Assembly (NCBI RefSeq): GCF_000224145.3
Contig: NC_020171.2
Coordinates: 493,251-557,250, forward strand
Length of the DNA: 64,000 nt
DNA from: Ciona intestinalis
Taxonomy: Eukaryota; Chordata; Ascidiacea; Phlebobranchia; Cionidae
Direction of reading: 5' to 3'
Positions 23,052-36,400 of this stretch are shown in pieces (position 1 is the stretch's first letter; each line of letters begins with the position of its first letter). Both the position numbers and the translations under genes were made by a program. Below the pieces are notes generated by a model. That model saw only the letters and a program-made list of their open reading frames with translations, did not search any database and was not told the origin of the DNA.

Positions 23052-26000
23052 ATGGAGTTAGCTGCTGCAAATGAAGATGAACGGCCGGTCCTGCCTTGGG
23101 ATCAGTTTTCACAATGGCTTCATTGCGTGTGCGTTGTCACGTTTGACTTAGAACTTGGGCAAGCTATGGAGGTATCTGTAACAGGGTGCTTTCAATAATA
23201 AATCTAATAAAATGCCTAAATCTAGTGGCTTAAAACGTACTATTACTATGGTATAATCTGAAATTACATACTTGGTAACTTGTAGGGGACATGATGACAT
23301 TTGGTAAACGCGCTTGCCTCTAGCTCAAGAGTTAATGGGTTCAAGGCTCGATGCTGCTAGCAATGTTGGCGCGTATGTCTTTGTGCAAGACATTTAACAA
23401 CAATTGCTCCAACCTAGTGGTCCCTTATGGGTTGTCTAAATTGTCAGCCATACCTAATTAATTCCATACATAATTTTGTAAAAATATCTATTAAATAATT
23501 AGTACAAAGCTACATATGCGTTTTGAACTTATAAGTGGGCACGAGGTGTATGAAACAGAACAGCCATGTTATAACTTTTAAATTTGCCCCACCATGTTAC
23601 AATAAACAACTAAAAAACAAGTTACATTTATTCCTTTTTAGTTTATGTACCCTACCCATATTGAACTCAGCGATGTAGAAAAAGCGAACATATGTTACCT
23701 CGCTTTTCCCGATTCAAATTCTGGCTGTATGGGTGATACACAATACTGGTTCCGTATTCGAAGAAATTCACTTTATAGAACCAACAATAAAGATACTGAC
23801 TATCAATGCACGAAAGACTGCCCTGTAACATTGCTGGTAAATGTTAAGTGCTACACCATTAGGCTGTCTTTAAAGTAGGATATATACTATGCATTAGTTG
23901 TAGTTTAATTCATACAAAATGGCTGTAAATTTAGAACAACATTGTATTCCATATGGGTGAAGTCTTATAGCAAGGCTTGTCATGGACCATGGAGTAATAG
24001 ACGGGACTATTTATCCTTGGCCAAGCTATAAAGGGAAGATCTCCCATCCATCCAGTCCGCAGAGTATGGCAGTTCCTGACGAGATCTTGCGCGTGCAAGA
24101 CAGATATTTTTCGTGTGCGCGTGTGCTATCATTAAAAATCTGCCTGCAAAGCATGTACATTTTCAAGCCACGTTAGGAAGTCTTACTTAATTTAATACGT
24201 ACGTGCATCACCAAAAGTCTGTAAAAAATCGGGCGTGCACCTGTCATACTCTGCAGTCTGGCCATCTATTAACATTAAAACCTTTGACACCTACCTTCTG
24301 GAAGCAGCAGACCTCAAAATCTGGTGAGGTCCATGTGATTGCACCCTGGGTTTTGGGGTAATGGTAGTGTGTGACATGCCCTGCTGTAGAACCTCTTCCA
24401 CATAAAAAAAAATAAGAATAGAATTACTTACAAATTTTTTTCAAACAGAAAGACGAAACACATTACTACGGTTATGTCTATTTTCGACAAGTTCGAGACA
24501 AGACACTGAAAAGAGGTTACTTCCAAAAATCAGTCGTTCTACTCAGCTCTTTGCCATACTTTAACTTTTTCAAAGAAATCTCAGACATCATTGCACCAGA
24601 GTATTTTGATAACGGAGTCCCTTGTTTAGAAGCAGGTACGTTTTAAAAAACTAAACTTTTAATAACTTTTTGTTTGTATTTTCGATTCAATAACGATGAT
24701 TAAAAAATGTTTAAAACAAAAAGACAGGATATAGCGACAAAACAACAGTTCTTAAAATCATATTTACACTTAATTGGAAGAAAGAAACGTGGTCGCTACA
24801 CCTAGCAGACAAACGAGCCATTTATGTTTAATTATTATCACGTTAAACTTCTAATGGAAACGAAAGGGTGTCTTATATAAATATCACTTACAAAATAACA
24901 GTTGTGATAATAACTCATCTAAACGTTCACCATGTGTGTGAAACAGAACACCCATGTTAGAACAACTGTCATTTCAATTTCAAAATAAACATTTTTTAGT
25001 AATTGCGAGTAATATTATATTGTTTCTATTTTCCCAGCTTGTCATGACATTGACAAATGGCCGAGTCCAATACCTGGACAAATTCTTAACCTGCCTTTAA
25101 TGGGAATGGTTCTACATGTGAGGATACCTACTAAACAAGACAAGCCTGGAACCAATGTACTTGATAACACAGACAAAGTCAGTTTATCTATGTGTTAAAT
25201 TAAAAGTTACTGAAGCAATAATCTTATGCTTGCTGAAATGTTATGTTTTTGTAAGGAACATTTATGTATCAAAAGTTATAGAAACTGTAGGAAAACAATC
25301 TTTTTGCTATCTTGTACTTGATTTAAAAGACGGTTATTTTATGTGTCCAAGGTCCCACAGTCTGGGACACCATGGGACCTGAGATTTAGGACAGAGTTAG
25401 CACATTTTTCTGACACCCAGGGTGCTACAACCCATTTAATGATCACTGGTTTGGAGCAATGTCTGTTAAGTTTTTTGTACAAAATACTCTTATAAGTTGT
25501 CCTAATTGTTAGTCAAATTCACAAAAAAATCTCAAAAAATAATCACCCACAAAGTTATATACATGACAACTCAAAAGTGGGCTTGAGGTGTATGAAACAG
25601 AACACCCATGTTATAACAACTGTCATTTCCCCACCACGCAAGAATAAATAGCTTACATACATCTAAAAAATGACAATGCTTTTTTATAGAGTCCTGACCG
25701 TACACCATTTTCATTATCATCAATACATGAAGTTGATTTATATCAGAACTTATCTGATGTATTGCCCCATATACATCTCTTATGGGAGTTAGTACTGATT
25801 GGGGAACCTATTGTAGTGATGGCACCTTCTCCTACCGCATGTTCATCTACTGTACTTGCACTTGTATCGTGTATTAACCCATTAAGGTAAGATACTTAGG
25901 CACTTGGTAACCCATAGTTGTGGGTTCAAGGCTCGTTGCTGCCACCGTTGTGGGTGTATATCCTTGGTAAGGACACTTAGTGACCATTGGGTTATTTATA

Positions 26001-28513
26001 AGTTGTCAAATCGTCAGCCATACAGAAAAAAAACAACAGCCACACAGTTACATATGTGGTAACTCGTAAGCTGGCACGAGGTGTATAAACACCCGTGTTA
26101 TAATGACTGTCGTTTTCCGCCCACGCAAGGATAAAGCAACTTACATTTAATTCAATAGTATGTGTACACAGACTATTTACATGGGGTATCATAACATATT
26201 TATTAACATTGTAAACATTATTTATGTACTTACTGTACAATTAATACTCAATTTAATCTGAATACACATTTCCAGGTATTGTTCAGATTACAGACCCTAT
26301 TTTACGATCCACGACAGCGAGTTTAAAGAATACACAACTAAAACACAAGCTCCGTAAGTATATACACTAATTAACCACAGTTACATACATGGTAAAGCTG
26401 GTATGAGGTGTTTGAAACAAAACATCCTTGTTATAACGACTGTTGTTGATCCATCGCGTAAAGATAATTAATTAAATTACATTCATTCATTCAACACATG
26501 AAATAAGGCCGCAAAATCTGGTAATTTAATATCATGAATTGTATAATGACTGTCCTTGATCTGCCACTTAAAAATAAATAAGTTACACTCATTCATCCTA
26601 TTTGTGGCTTTAACAGTGGTGCCTTACTGGTTGTCTAAAGTGTCAGACAAAAAAAATAAAAAATTGCCACCAAAAAAAATCACCTACAAAGTTACATACA
26701 AGGTAACTCATAAGCGGACACAAGGTGTATAAAACAGAACACTCATGGTATAACTATTGCCCTTGCCCCGCCACTCAAAGATAAATAAGTTACACTCATT
26801 CATTCATTCAATGCTACTTTAAGTTTTTTGCCCCGCCGCGCAAAGATAAACCAGTTACATTTATTTATTCAAATTTCATTTTTTTTACAGGCCTTCTGTA
26901 ATACTAGGGGTAACAAACCCCTTTTTTACTAAAACCTTTCAACATTGGCCCCATATTGTGCGAGTTCGAGAAGTGGGGTTGGGTAACTACGGGGGTTCAA
27001 AACCCACATTAACCCCGAGCGACTCGAAATTGAAAAAATCATCCGCAATTAAAACTTTGGATCCGAAAAGTGGAATTTATACGAAATATAAACAGTTTCT
27101 AAAAAAGGATAAAAATTTTATAAAAGCATTTACAAAGGTAAGTTTTTGTTTTTTGAATATTCTTTGTGGGACGAGAAAATATACGGAAAAGGTGTCCCAT
27201 CTTCCCCCACCCTACTATATCTATACAACCTAACTTATAATTTTCCTACAGAGTTTAGTAGAAAACAAAACAAGCAAGACACATTCTGCATTACTAAGAC
27301 GTCATTTCCTTGAGTTAACACAAAGTTTTATCATCCCACTTGAGAGATATCTTGCCAGCCTTATGCCACTGCAGAAGTGTATATCTCCTCTAAAAGTAAG
27401 GTTACTGGTTTTCTACTTGTTCTTGTAATATACTATTTTAGTGTACTTGTACTCACTGTCACGTTATAACATGAATGTCTTCATACACCTCTTGCTCACA
27501 GTCAAATTATAACATAGTTCTGTTTAAAAACAGCTGTAAAGTCTTTCATTCTGTGCTCATTATAGAGTTATAACATAGGTGTCTTTTTATACACTAAACA
27601 CGCATGGTATATTCATACACCTCGTGCTTACTGTCAAGTTATAACATGGGTGTCTTCTTATACACCAGACACACATGGTATATTCATACACCTCATGCTC
27701 ACTGTCTGAATATAACATATTTAGGCTGATCTAAATCTTACCCTAATGTTTTTACTCTAATTTATTCTGTTTTTACCCTACATAATTTGCACTGTACATA
27801 TTCTCAACAGGCCCCTCCAACTTTGAAACCATTTCGTCCGAATGATTTTATTCAAACAGTTGAAAACAACGGGCCACAGTTAACCTCTGGTACCAGAGGA
27901 GACTGGATAGGATTATACCGAAGATTTATGAGAAGCGCGAATTTTGAACACTGGCTTGAAAGAAGGAAAGTGGAAATGGAAATGAAACTGGTCTCTCTGC
28001 ATATGACAGCGCTGAGCGAAACGGTAAGAAAAAAAATTAAAATTTTTTGCATTTTTTTAAATTTTGTTTAATTTTTATTGGTAACTAATTTTTTATTAAT
28101 TGTATTGTGGACATAGGATTTAGGGTAAATTGGGCTCAAAAATGATGGTGTTTTCTATTTTATATGGAAGAGGTCCTTAAGTCCTTAACCTTTGGGCCAA
28201 ATATATGTTGTTTTCTATTCTATATGAGTGAGGACCTAGGATTTAGGGTAAATTTGGTCCAAAAATGTTTATTTAATGTACAGTATACACAAATAATGTC
28301 TAATATCCCAACACACAGGATTTAATGGCTTGGTGTCAGGACAAAAGTGAAGTCGAAGTCGTTGACATGATTCTAAGAATACGGCAAAAAATTTCTCTTG
28401 TAAAATCGCATAAGATAGATGTATCAAATATAACAGTGGACCAGCTATCAGAACAAGTTACGAACATCACTAAAACTTTACCTTTAGATTTACAAGGTAT
28501 TTTATCAAAATAG
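23052..28513 (+). CDS. DENND6: DENND6 (FAM116) DENN-domain Rab guanine-nucleotide exchange factor
   Basis: Complete gene of about 571 aa in ten coding exons: 23052-23171, 23642-23836, 24449-24635, 25038-25177, 25690-25886, 26276-26353, 26891-27137, 27252-27395, 27811-28023 and 28319-28513. All junctions are GT/AG with matching phases. The start [16 protein letters not shown] leads into the conserved [32 protein letters not shown] and [18 protein letters not shown]. Then follow [83 protein letters not shown] and the final [11 protein letters not shown]. These are the hallmarks of DENND6A/B (585-608 aa in human). The known family role is activation of Rab14 on endosomes/recycling membranes to control cadherin traffic. 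Introns hold several SINE copies and one family D element. Invertebrates typically have one DENND6, so I do not choose A or B. Confidence 0.95.
23288..23632 (+). mobile_element. SINE copy abutting the DENND6 exon 2 acceptor
   Basis: Sense copy with a degraded A box, B box 'gggttcaaggctcg', middle module 'ttgctccaacctagtggtcc' and a tail 'gggcacgaggtgtatgaaac...ccaccatgttacaataaa'. Its ATT-rich 3' tail ends about 10 nt before the exon 2 AG (23640-23641), so the pyrimidine tract probably derives from SINE sequence. Confidence 0.65.
23943..24405. mobile_element. Family D inverted-repeat element in a DENND6 intron
   Basis: Left end 'tattccatatgggtgaagtc...ttgtcatgg' and right end 'gtgacatgccctgctgtaga...cctcttcc' are diverged inverted repeats. 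A second inverted pair lies inside: 'ccagtccgcagagtatggca' near 24054 and 'tgtcatactctgcagtctgg' near 24243. About 460 bp, non-coding despite an open frame at 23982-24176. Confidence 0.55.
25410..26160 (+). repeat. SINE copies in DENND6 introns
   Basis: Two partial sense copies flank exon 25690-25886. One at about 25425-25665 has 'tttggagcaatgtctgttaa' and tail 'gggcttgaggtgtatgaaac'. The other at about 25895-26150 has 'gggttcaaggctcgttgctg' and tail 'gctggcacgaggtgtataaa'. Tail-only fragments occur at 26380-26480, 26620-26810 and 26825-26880. Confidence 0.6.
27560..27715. repeat. 71-bp minisatellite, about two units
   Basis: Two good copies (and a decayed one upstream from 27460) of the unit with 'tataacatgggtgtcttctt', 'acaccagacacacatggtat' and 'attcatacacctcatgctca'. 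In the DENND6 intron 27396-27810. Confidence 0.7.
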
Positions 28514-29110
28514 GAGTTGATTTTATCCACTTTTCTACCCTTTAGTTTTATTTTTCCAAGTGTTTTTTTTTTCATTTTTAGCTAAAATTGTCATTTTTTT
28601 GGCATTTTAATTGTCTTGAATTTTAAAATTATATAATACTTAGGGCACTGCCTGTTTTTGTGGCCTGTTTTTTGTGGAGAAAATAGTCTGTTTTTTGCTT
28701 TTTATTTTAAATTTTTCTAAAAATTTTGTTGTGTACTTCACGCAAATTTTGGTAATTCTTGTTTTAAAACACTGGTAACTACTATGTTTATGACATCATA
28801 TATAAACCATTGTTTTGTGCAATAGTGCTTATTGTTTTACAAGTTAAATTCTATGTTGTATGTGTGTATGCATTTTCATATGGTAACTGTATGTTCTAAA
28901 ATTTAGAATCTAAATTAATAGGTAAAACTTTTAGGTGTAATATAAATAATATGAAATACATGATAAACGCATACTCCAATTCCCTAAAATAAATTAGAAA
29001 ATGTTTTTGCAACAATATAGAGAAAAAAATAGGAGTCTTATAATATGACCATATTTATAAATGCACTTGAAAAATATTACCTCTAAAAACGGCCTGGACT
29101 GTAACTATAG

Positions 29111-29293
29111 TACTGTGGGGTAAGATGGCTACCTTTAGCACAAAATATCCCATATTTTCTGATCTGGTTTATAACAATTGTTAACGCTCTTTTGCGGAGT
29201 TGTAAGAATATGGTCATATAATTATGTAAATATTCTTTGTTTACTACCAAATGAGAGAAAAAAAATATGTCACATCTTACCCCACCATAATAT
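29111..29293 (-). mobile_element. MITE-like element, family B (reverse orientation)
   Basis: Left end 'ctgtggggtaagatggctac', right end 'tcacatcttaccccaccata'. Internal 'cctttagcacaaaatatccc' and 'ttctttgtttactaccaaat' match the family core in reverse. Confidence 0.7.
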
Positions 29294-30001
29294 ATATATA
29301 TATTAAAAACCCAATATTTAATTTAAGCCCATACTGGACTTAAAAATGAACTTAGAATATAGCTGTTTTGCAGCATTTTAATAAATTTGCAACTTAAGCC
29401 AAAATGCATGGCGGCACGCTTTGCCGTATATTTTTTGCGAATTTTACTCTGCTGTGTGTTTTCTTCAAAAACTGTATCATGAAATTGCAAATAAAAATTT
29501 TTACGATGAGAACTTATTTATTAACAACTGCAGTATTAAATTGCACGGTTTATTTGTAAGATAAGACTACAGTACAGACAGCGATTTGAATTTGTGAAAA
29601 ATCGTATTTTTAATATGACAAAAACAGTTGTGCATAACAATAAATTTAATGTGCACAAAATAACCAGGCACAAAATGATCCTACTGTGCATATAGATACC
29701 TTTGCAACACTTTTATAGCATGTTATACAACTATACTGTGCTACAAGACACAGTAGCATATAACATAAAGCATCATATACCATTACTTCTCAATCCTTTA
29801 TAACTTTAACAACAAAAAAAAATATTTTTAAAAACGAAATTTTATATAAAAAAAAATTTGAACCCAATTTTTAAAACTAAATGTTATATAATGATTTAAC
29901 TAGTATAGTATTATTAAAAGGTTTTGACCACTATTGTAGGCGACTCAACCAAATCAAATGTTACTAATGGGTTGAGAAGCATAGATATATAGTCCAATAC
30001 C

Positions 30002-30170
30002 TATAGGCACCAAACTTTTTAAAACGCAGGGGAGGCAGGGATAGTTAGACATGCAAATTTTTATAAAAAAAAACTAATTTTTTAGTTGTATTGTTTACTG
30101 ATTATTGCAGTGTAAAAATTCTGGGGTAAGTCTGCCTACCCTGCCACCCCAGGTTTGGCGCCTATGCTAT
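30002..30170. mobile_element. MITE-like element, family C
   Basis: Left end 'taggcaccaaactttttaaa', right end 'ccccaggtttggcgcctatg', which is its inverted match. The interior has 'aggcagggatagttagacat' and 'gtttactgattattgcagtg'. Sister copies: 30998-31142, 46012-46173 and 47388-47545; partial copies at 50595-50671 and 51785-51855. Confidence 0.7.
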
Positions 30171-30479
30171 TACCACAATTGTTTAGAAAATCATGTTTTA
30201 TCCATAAAAAACAAGTATGCAAAGGCACCTATTTTTGTATAGGATCGAAAATACAGCTACAATGTTTACAAATACAGTAGTAACAGTTTGCACTGCGATG
30301 CGGGAAACATAAGTTTCACAAAAGTAATTTTGCAATTCATTCAAAAAAGACAGAATATTTTAACACTGATTCAGCAAAAAGATTTTCAAAACCTTATCAA
30401 AGCTTGTACCTCTTAATATACAAAACTTTTTCACGATCTGTTTTTGACAAAAGTGTTTTTTTTTCATCATTAAATGACT

Positions 30480-33400
30480 TTAAACAGTAACAAATCTCGC
30501 AAGTAAAGTTTGGCGCCGTTTTTCCGCTACATCCATTTGGTTTTCAATGTCACCACGCTGGTATTCTCCAGCGTGTTCCAATTTCCAAGCTAGGCCCTCG
30601 ATTTCAACTTCCAGCTGGGCTTGTTGGTATTCAAATAACGCCTTTTCGGGGCCAGTTTCGGCGTAATATACCAAAGGGTATGTGTATTGTAGAGTATAAC
30701 GACACTGTGTGTAAAAAACCTATTTAGACATCGTGTATAAAAAACCATTTAGATATTGTGTATAAAAACCTATTTAGACACTTTTGCAAACTGATTTTAC
30801 TTCGCTGTTAAAAATCGCTTCCAAATAGAAAATAAAACAAAAAAATGATTTTACTTTAATATGCACCGCATTGTGTGAATAAGTTTTTAAATTCAAACGC
30901 GTTAACTTCACAATACTATTATGTCATACTATAAAACTTAATTCATAATTCTCCCAGAATGTACTATGCTGTAATCAATATCATAAAATCAAGCATAGGC
31001 ACCAATCTTTATTAATTGCAGGGTAGGCAGTAATAGTTAGACACACCTTGTAAATTTTTGGGCCATATTTGTGTAATGTTTATAAAACAGAAAATTCCAG
31101 GGTTGGCCTGCCCACCCTGCCACCCCAGGTCTGGCGCCTATGACCTAAAGTAACCTTTTAATATGGTTTACTCGCTGTCACATGTTGTGTATATTTGCCT
31201 TATCAGCATAATTAAGCTTACTTTAAATCCCTGTTTCCCTTTAAATATTTTATATAATAAATTCTAAGTAGAGTTTTTGCATGCCTTGCATTTTAGTTAC
31301 AGTGTTTAAAAATACATGTAACTTAACTTAATGTAAAATTCTTTACATTTTACAATTTAGCAAAATTCCACAAAACATATTTTTGAACCTATTCTATTCT
31401 ATATGAGCAAGGTCCTACGGAGAGGCATGCCATGTGACCTCAAATTTAGACCACAGTTGTCCCATTACCTCAACACCTAAACATTTTTAGCAAAAAGATT
31501 TTTTTAATAAAAATTTGAAAAAAAATATTATATCTATTTTAAAATAATAACAATTTTTTACCTGTGCCAATAGTTCTCCAGCTCTTAGTAGGTATTGCCA
31601 GTCTATCCAAGTACCTTGGTTGCTGTTAACCTTCTCCTCTATCTGTGTTTGTATTCGGGATCTTGCCTGAGCTTCTAAGTGCAAACTACGGTCGTGGTTT
31701 TCCCACTGTTGGAAAAAAGGAAAAGTTTTAGTGCGAGTGGTGTATTGCCAGCGCTGTGGGGTTAGTGCGCTTGCTTGTAACCCAGAGGTAATGGGTTCAG
31801 GCCTCATCGCTGCTACCAATGTTGGCGTATGTGTCCTTTGGCAAGACACTTAACGGCAATTGCTTCAACCCAGCGGCCACTAATGGGTTGTCCAAATTAA
31901 CATCATACATAAAAAATTAGAAAAATTTTCTTGTCTCATTTGGTAGTAATCAAAGAATTATGAAACTGATCCTCACGACTTTCAAGGACTGGTGTTAGAT
32001 GTTACTTGTTTAAAACTAGAAAAGGATATCTGGATATTATGTGCCAAAGGTGTCCCATCTTCCCCACCCTACCATATATATTAGAGCACCACTCAAATTA
32101 CTAAACAAAACCGTACCCTTTGAAAATAAAACAGATATTTTTTCAGAGCTTCTCTAGCTTGCGTTTGCGAGTTTTTGGAAGCGATTCTTGGATTTTCTTT
32201 GTAGCGACTGCATTCGTAGTATGAGTTGCCGTGATTTTTCCAATCTCCTAGGCACATCCAACAAAAATCTGAAGAAAAACAAGAGCTATGTTCTACTACT
32301 GATTTTGCCTTACTGTATGTTACAAAAAATAAGTTAAGTGGAAATTTCTACAGTTGTAAAACACAAATGATCAAAATAATTTAAGTGGAAATTTCTACAT
32401 TTGTAAAACATTAAGCTGTTTAATACAATAAACAACTAAAAATGTTAGAAATTAATAATAGAAATTTTAATTTAAGGTCAAAGCCTTCAATAGGTTGGAG
32501 ACATGGCCTGTTCAGCTTTTACACAAATATCCATAAAGTTATAGTATGTTAGGATAAGATGGTGGTTGTTATTATTATACTTTATTGGCCCATTTGATAG
32601 TTAAGAAAAAATATTTACAGAATTATATAACCATATCCTTACGACCCCCAAAAAGTGTAACGGTATCCATCTTACCCCACAGTAATATACCAGATATTTA
32701 ATAAAAATAATAAAAACAAAGAACTCACTGTGTGAACATTTTGAACATTTCTGAAAAACAAAATAAAGAATTTTAGTAACTTGTAAAATGTTTTGGGATA
32801 AACGCTAAACCACTCTGACCTAATAAAAAGCAATTTAAATTCAATTATGATGTTTATCCTATTTTGATGACATGTAATTTGACATGTAATACCCCATGCA
32901 ATTTTATAAAATTGTACCCTTGTTTATTAATTGGGGCATGGTGGCGTTTTAAAAAATATTAAAAAAAAAAATAGTACAGCACCATAGCTCAGTGCATAAA
33001 AATCTGTGTTTTATGCTTAATACTGACAGGTGTATGTGTCCTTGGGCAAGACACTTAATGGACATTGCTCCAACCCACTAATGGGTTGTAGCACTCTGGG
33101 TGTACATTTCAGGCAGTTTGCTCTAGCTATTTAAAATAACCAAATAATGACCTAAATCTTCTTATAAATAATTCAGTAATAAAGTAGTTTGAATTTCGCT
33201 TAATTTAATTTGTAGAAACGCAGTTATTTTTAACATGATTATTTTATAGGCAATAACTTAGAGTAGAAATGTACATACAGTTACTTGGCTACAGTGTTAC
33301 AATAAATAGAATAAAAATAAAATACTTACAATGTGATTGCATCCGCCATTTTTTTCAATGCAAATGTGACATTTAGGACACTAAACGAAAAAAAAATGTG

Positions 33401-36400
33401 TTGGATATGCAGAGCCAAGCTGTATCTTATTATATATAACTTTATTTTAAAACTAGCGCATTCCTATTCTAAATAACACATGAAATGCAAAGGCCCATTC
33501 CATTCTATATGGGTTAGGTCCTATGTAAAAAAGACCTGGGATTTATGAGTTATAGTGAGGGAGATGGGACACATATGCCTTTATTTTCTCGACCCATTTA
33601 GTAGTAAACAAAGAAAATTCAAAGAATTATAAAACCGTGTCCACACGACTCCCATATAGACCCTTGTTAAATGTTTAAAACACGATCTGGATATTTGGAT
33701 ATTATTTTCTAAAGGTTCCCCGTCCACTACCCTACTACATTAAAATTTTTTTTTTTAATTTAACTACCAGTATATTACCAATATCAACTGTTCACACATT
33801 TTACTAATCTTTAACGCCCTTTAATTTAAACAGCACAGCCAAGCTGTATCTCTAGGTGTTAAATAAAGGTGTAACAAACCACAGTAAACGGCACTTACAT
33901 CCTTAGTATTAGCACTTATGTAGTTGGCAGTTTCTGAGTCATCGGCGCATTTTGTCAACCATTTTTTAATCGTTTCACAGTTTGTTGGTATGTGTGGTGG
34001 GGTCCCGCATTCAAAACTGGATAAATTTACTGTTAAACCTATTATATATATATATATATATATATAGACTAGTTGTTTTTTTTTTCTAAAATTAAAAAAA
34101 TATGTATCATTAAAGCGCCATCGCTAAGTGGTTAGCTCATAAATCTGTAAGTATTTACAGTTAAATCTAATATATATAGTACAAAAAAAATGCCCTTATT
34201 TTTATTGTGTAATTTTTTTAATACAAAAACTATGTTAAAAGTACCTAATTATAGCGCCATGCCAAAGCGATTAGCTCGTAACAATGTCAAAATTTACAAA
34301 ATTTACAAAAAAATTGAACCTATTTTTAGTGTGTTTTAATCTGAAATAAACATAAAAAAATATATTACAAGTAGTTAATTACAGCGTGTTGCAAAGTGGT
34401 TAGCTCATGAAACTGTAGCAATAACATTGCAAAACTTTATTAACCTTTTTAACACAGTAGCAAAGATTAAATTAATTAAAACAAATATTTTTTAAACACA
34501 ACATATTTATAATTTTAAAACACAATTTAAATCAGCGTTTCTTAAACTGGGGTAAATTCCCAGTATTTAGAGGGTAAATGAGCTACCAATTGAATTCCAC
34601 ATCAGTTCAACTGATGTAATTAGTTGTTTTCGCTTTTCAATAAACGGAGCGCCATATTACATATTGGGGGTAAATCTGATAAGCATGTTTGTTAAAACAT
34701 ACAAAAAAGTTTAAGAACCACTGATTTAAATAACTTATCATCCTCGCATGGTGGGGCAATTCAATGACAGTCGTTATAACACCGATCTGGTCACTGTGCA
34801 ACAGGGGAAAATATTTTATCATTTTTAAGAAAATTCCAACTCACCAAAAGGCAGTCTTGCAGGTTAGGCATTGCACCTTTCTCGGTTTAGGTTTTTCCCC
34901 ATATATGACGCTTGTACAGTCGACCCCAGGACAAAAACGTAACTGGTAATGTGAGGATACTGATATCCTGAACAAATGGGTCTTGTATGCAGTTTCTAAG
35001 GGAGAATCTTGGTTCACAGGGTAGAATTGCTTCACAAAATCAGGATGGCAAAGTAAGGTACACTCAGGCTCCATGCAAGGAATGCCTAGAAATATAAAAG
35101 AATGTAAGTTTTTGTTCTTGTGTGGTGGGGCAACGACAGTCGTTATAACATGGTGTTTTGTTCATCCACCTTGTGAAACAATATGAACGAATGTAAGTTT
35201 TTGTTCTTTCGTGGTGGGGCAACAACAGTCGTTATAACATGGGTGTTCTGTTTCATACTCCTCGTGCCTGCCTATGAGTTACAACATAATATGTAACCAT
35301 GTGGGTGATTTTCAGATAAATTAATAATTTAGGTGGTTTTAGATATGTATTTCTGTTACTTATACATAATTTATAATAATTAAACTGTACAGAAAACTAG
35401 TAAAATGTACAAATATAAAATCACACTAAAAAGGTATATGTGTCCTTGGGCAAGACACTTTTAAATGGACATTACTCCAACCCAGTAAATAATAATAGGT
35501 TTTAGCACTCTGGGTGTCGAGAAATGGACCTACTACTCTATTCTAAATCTAAGGTGACATGACATGCTGTATGACCTCACCCATTTAGAATAAAATGAAA
35601 ATATTAAAACACAATAGTGTATTGAATGACTGAATGAATGGATGTAACTAACTTTATCCTCGCGTGGCCGGAAAAAAACAATTGTTAAACACGGGTGTTC
35701 TGTTTCCTACACCCCCAAACCAGCTTACGAGTTACCAAGTATGTTACTTTGTGGGTGATTATTAAAATCACATTATATATATACCTTGCGACATGCCATC
35801 TTTTACAGCAAACACCATGTGTTGTTTCCAGCACCCATCACAAAACTGATGTCCACAATTTAAAGCCAGCAATTTACTGCGATGTAAAGTCTCCAAACAA
35901 ACCCCACAAACTTTAGGTCGCGAAGATTTTACTTTTTCGATTGATTTTGAATTTGTGGCATTTTGTAAACCACTCTCTTCAAAAAGTGCTGTCTTTTCAG
36001 AAGCAATGTTGATTCTAGGAAAATAGTTGTGTGTCACTGTAATATATATGCCTTTTTTCTTAGCGTAAATTCCCCCCCAAAAAATTTGGCTTGTTTGTCT
36101 TATACAGTCTACTATATAATGAAAAATACATCTAGTTAGGGCACTTGCCTCTAGATTAGAGGATACAAGTTCAAAGCTCAAAGCTGTCACCTGTGTGAGG
36201 CAATTGCTCCAAATACACACACACACATATATATGAGAATGTTTTGGTCCATAACAAACACATTACACACCTTATATTAAGACATTAATACACACAATCT
36301 ACAACCTACCTTGTTTTTATAACAGCGAGCTTCCATTTAGAAGCTTGTAACACAAGTCTAGACATAGCTGGTGTAATACTAAGCACCACTGATGCTTTGT

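Larger units (their letters stand above)
28514..30479. other. Intergenic region between DENND6 and ARIH2 3' ends
   Basis: The two genes converge here. A polyadenylation signal AATAAA for DENND6 is a candidate at 28988-28993, implying a 3' UTR of about 480 nt. A family B MITE lies at 29111-29293 (reverse) and a family C element at 30002-30170. No open frame of interest. Confidence 0.55.

Noticed and set aside
23982..24176. 64-codon open frame in a DENND6 intron
   Set aside because: Lies within the family D inverted-repeat element and matches no DENND6 segment; exons on both sides join in phase without it.
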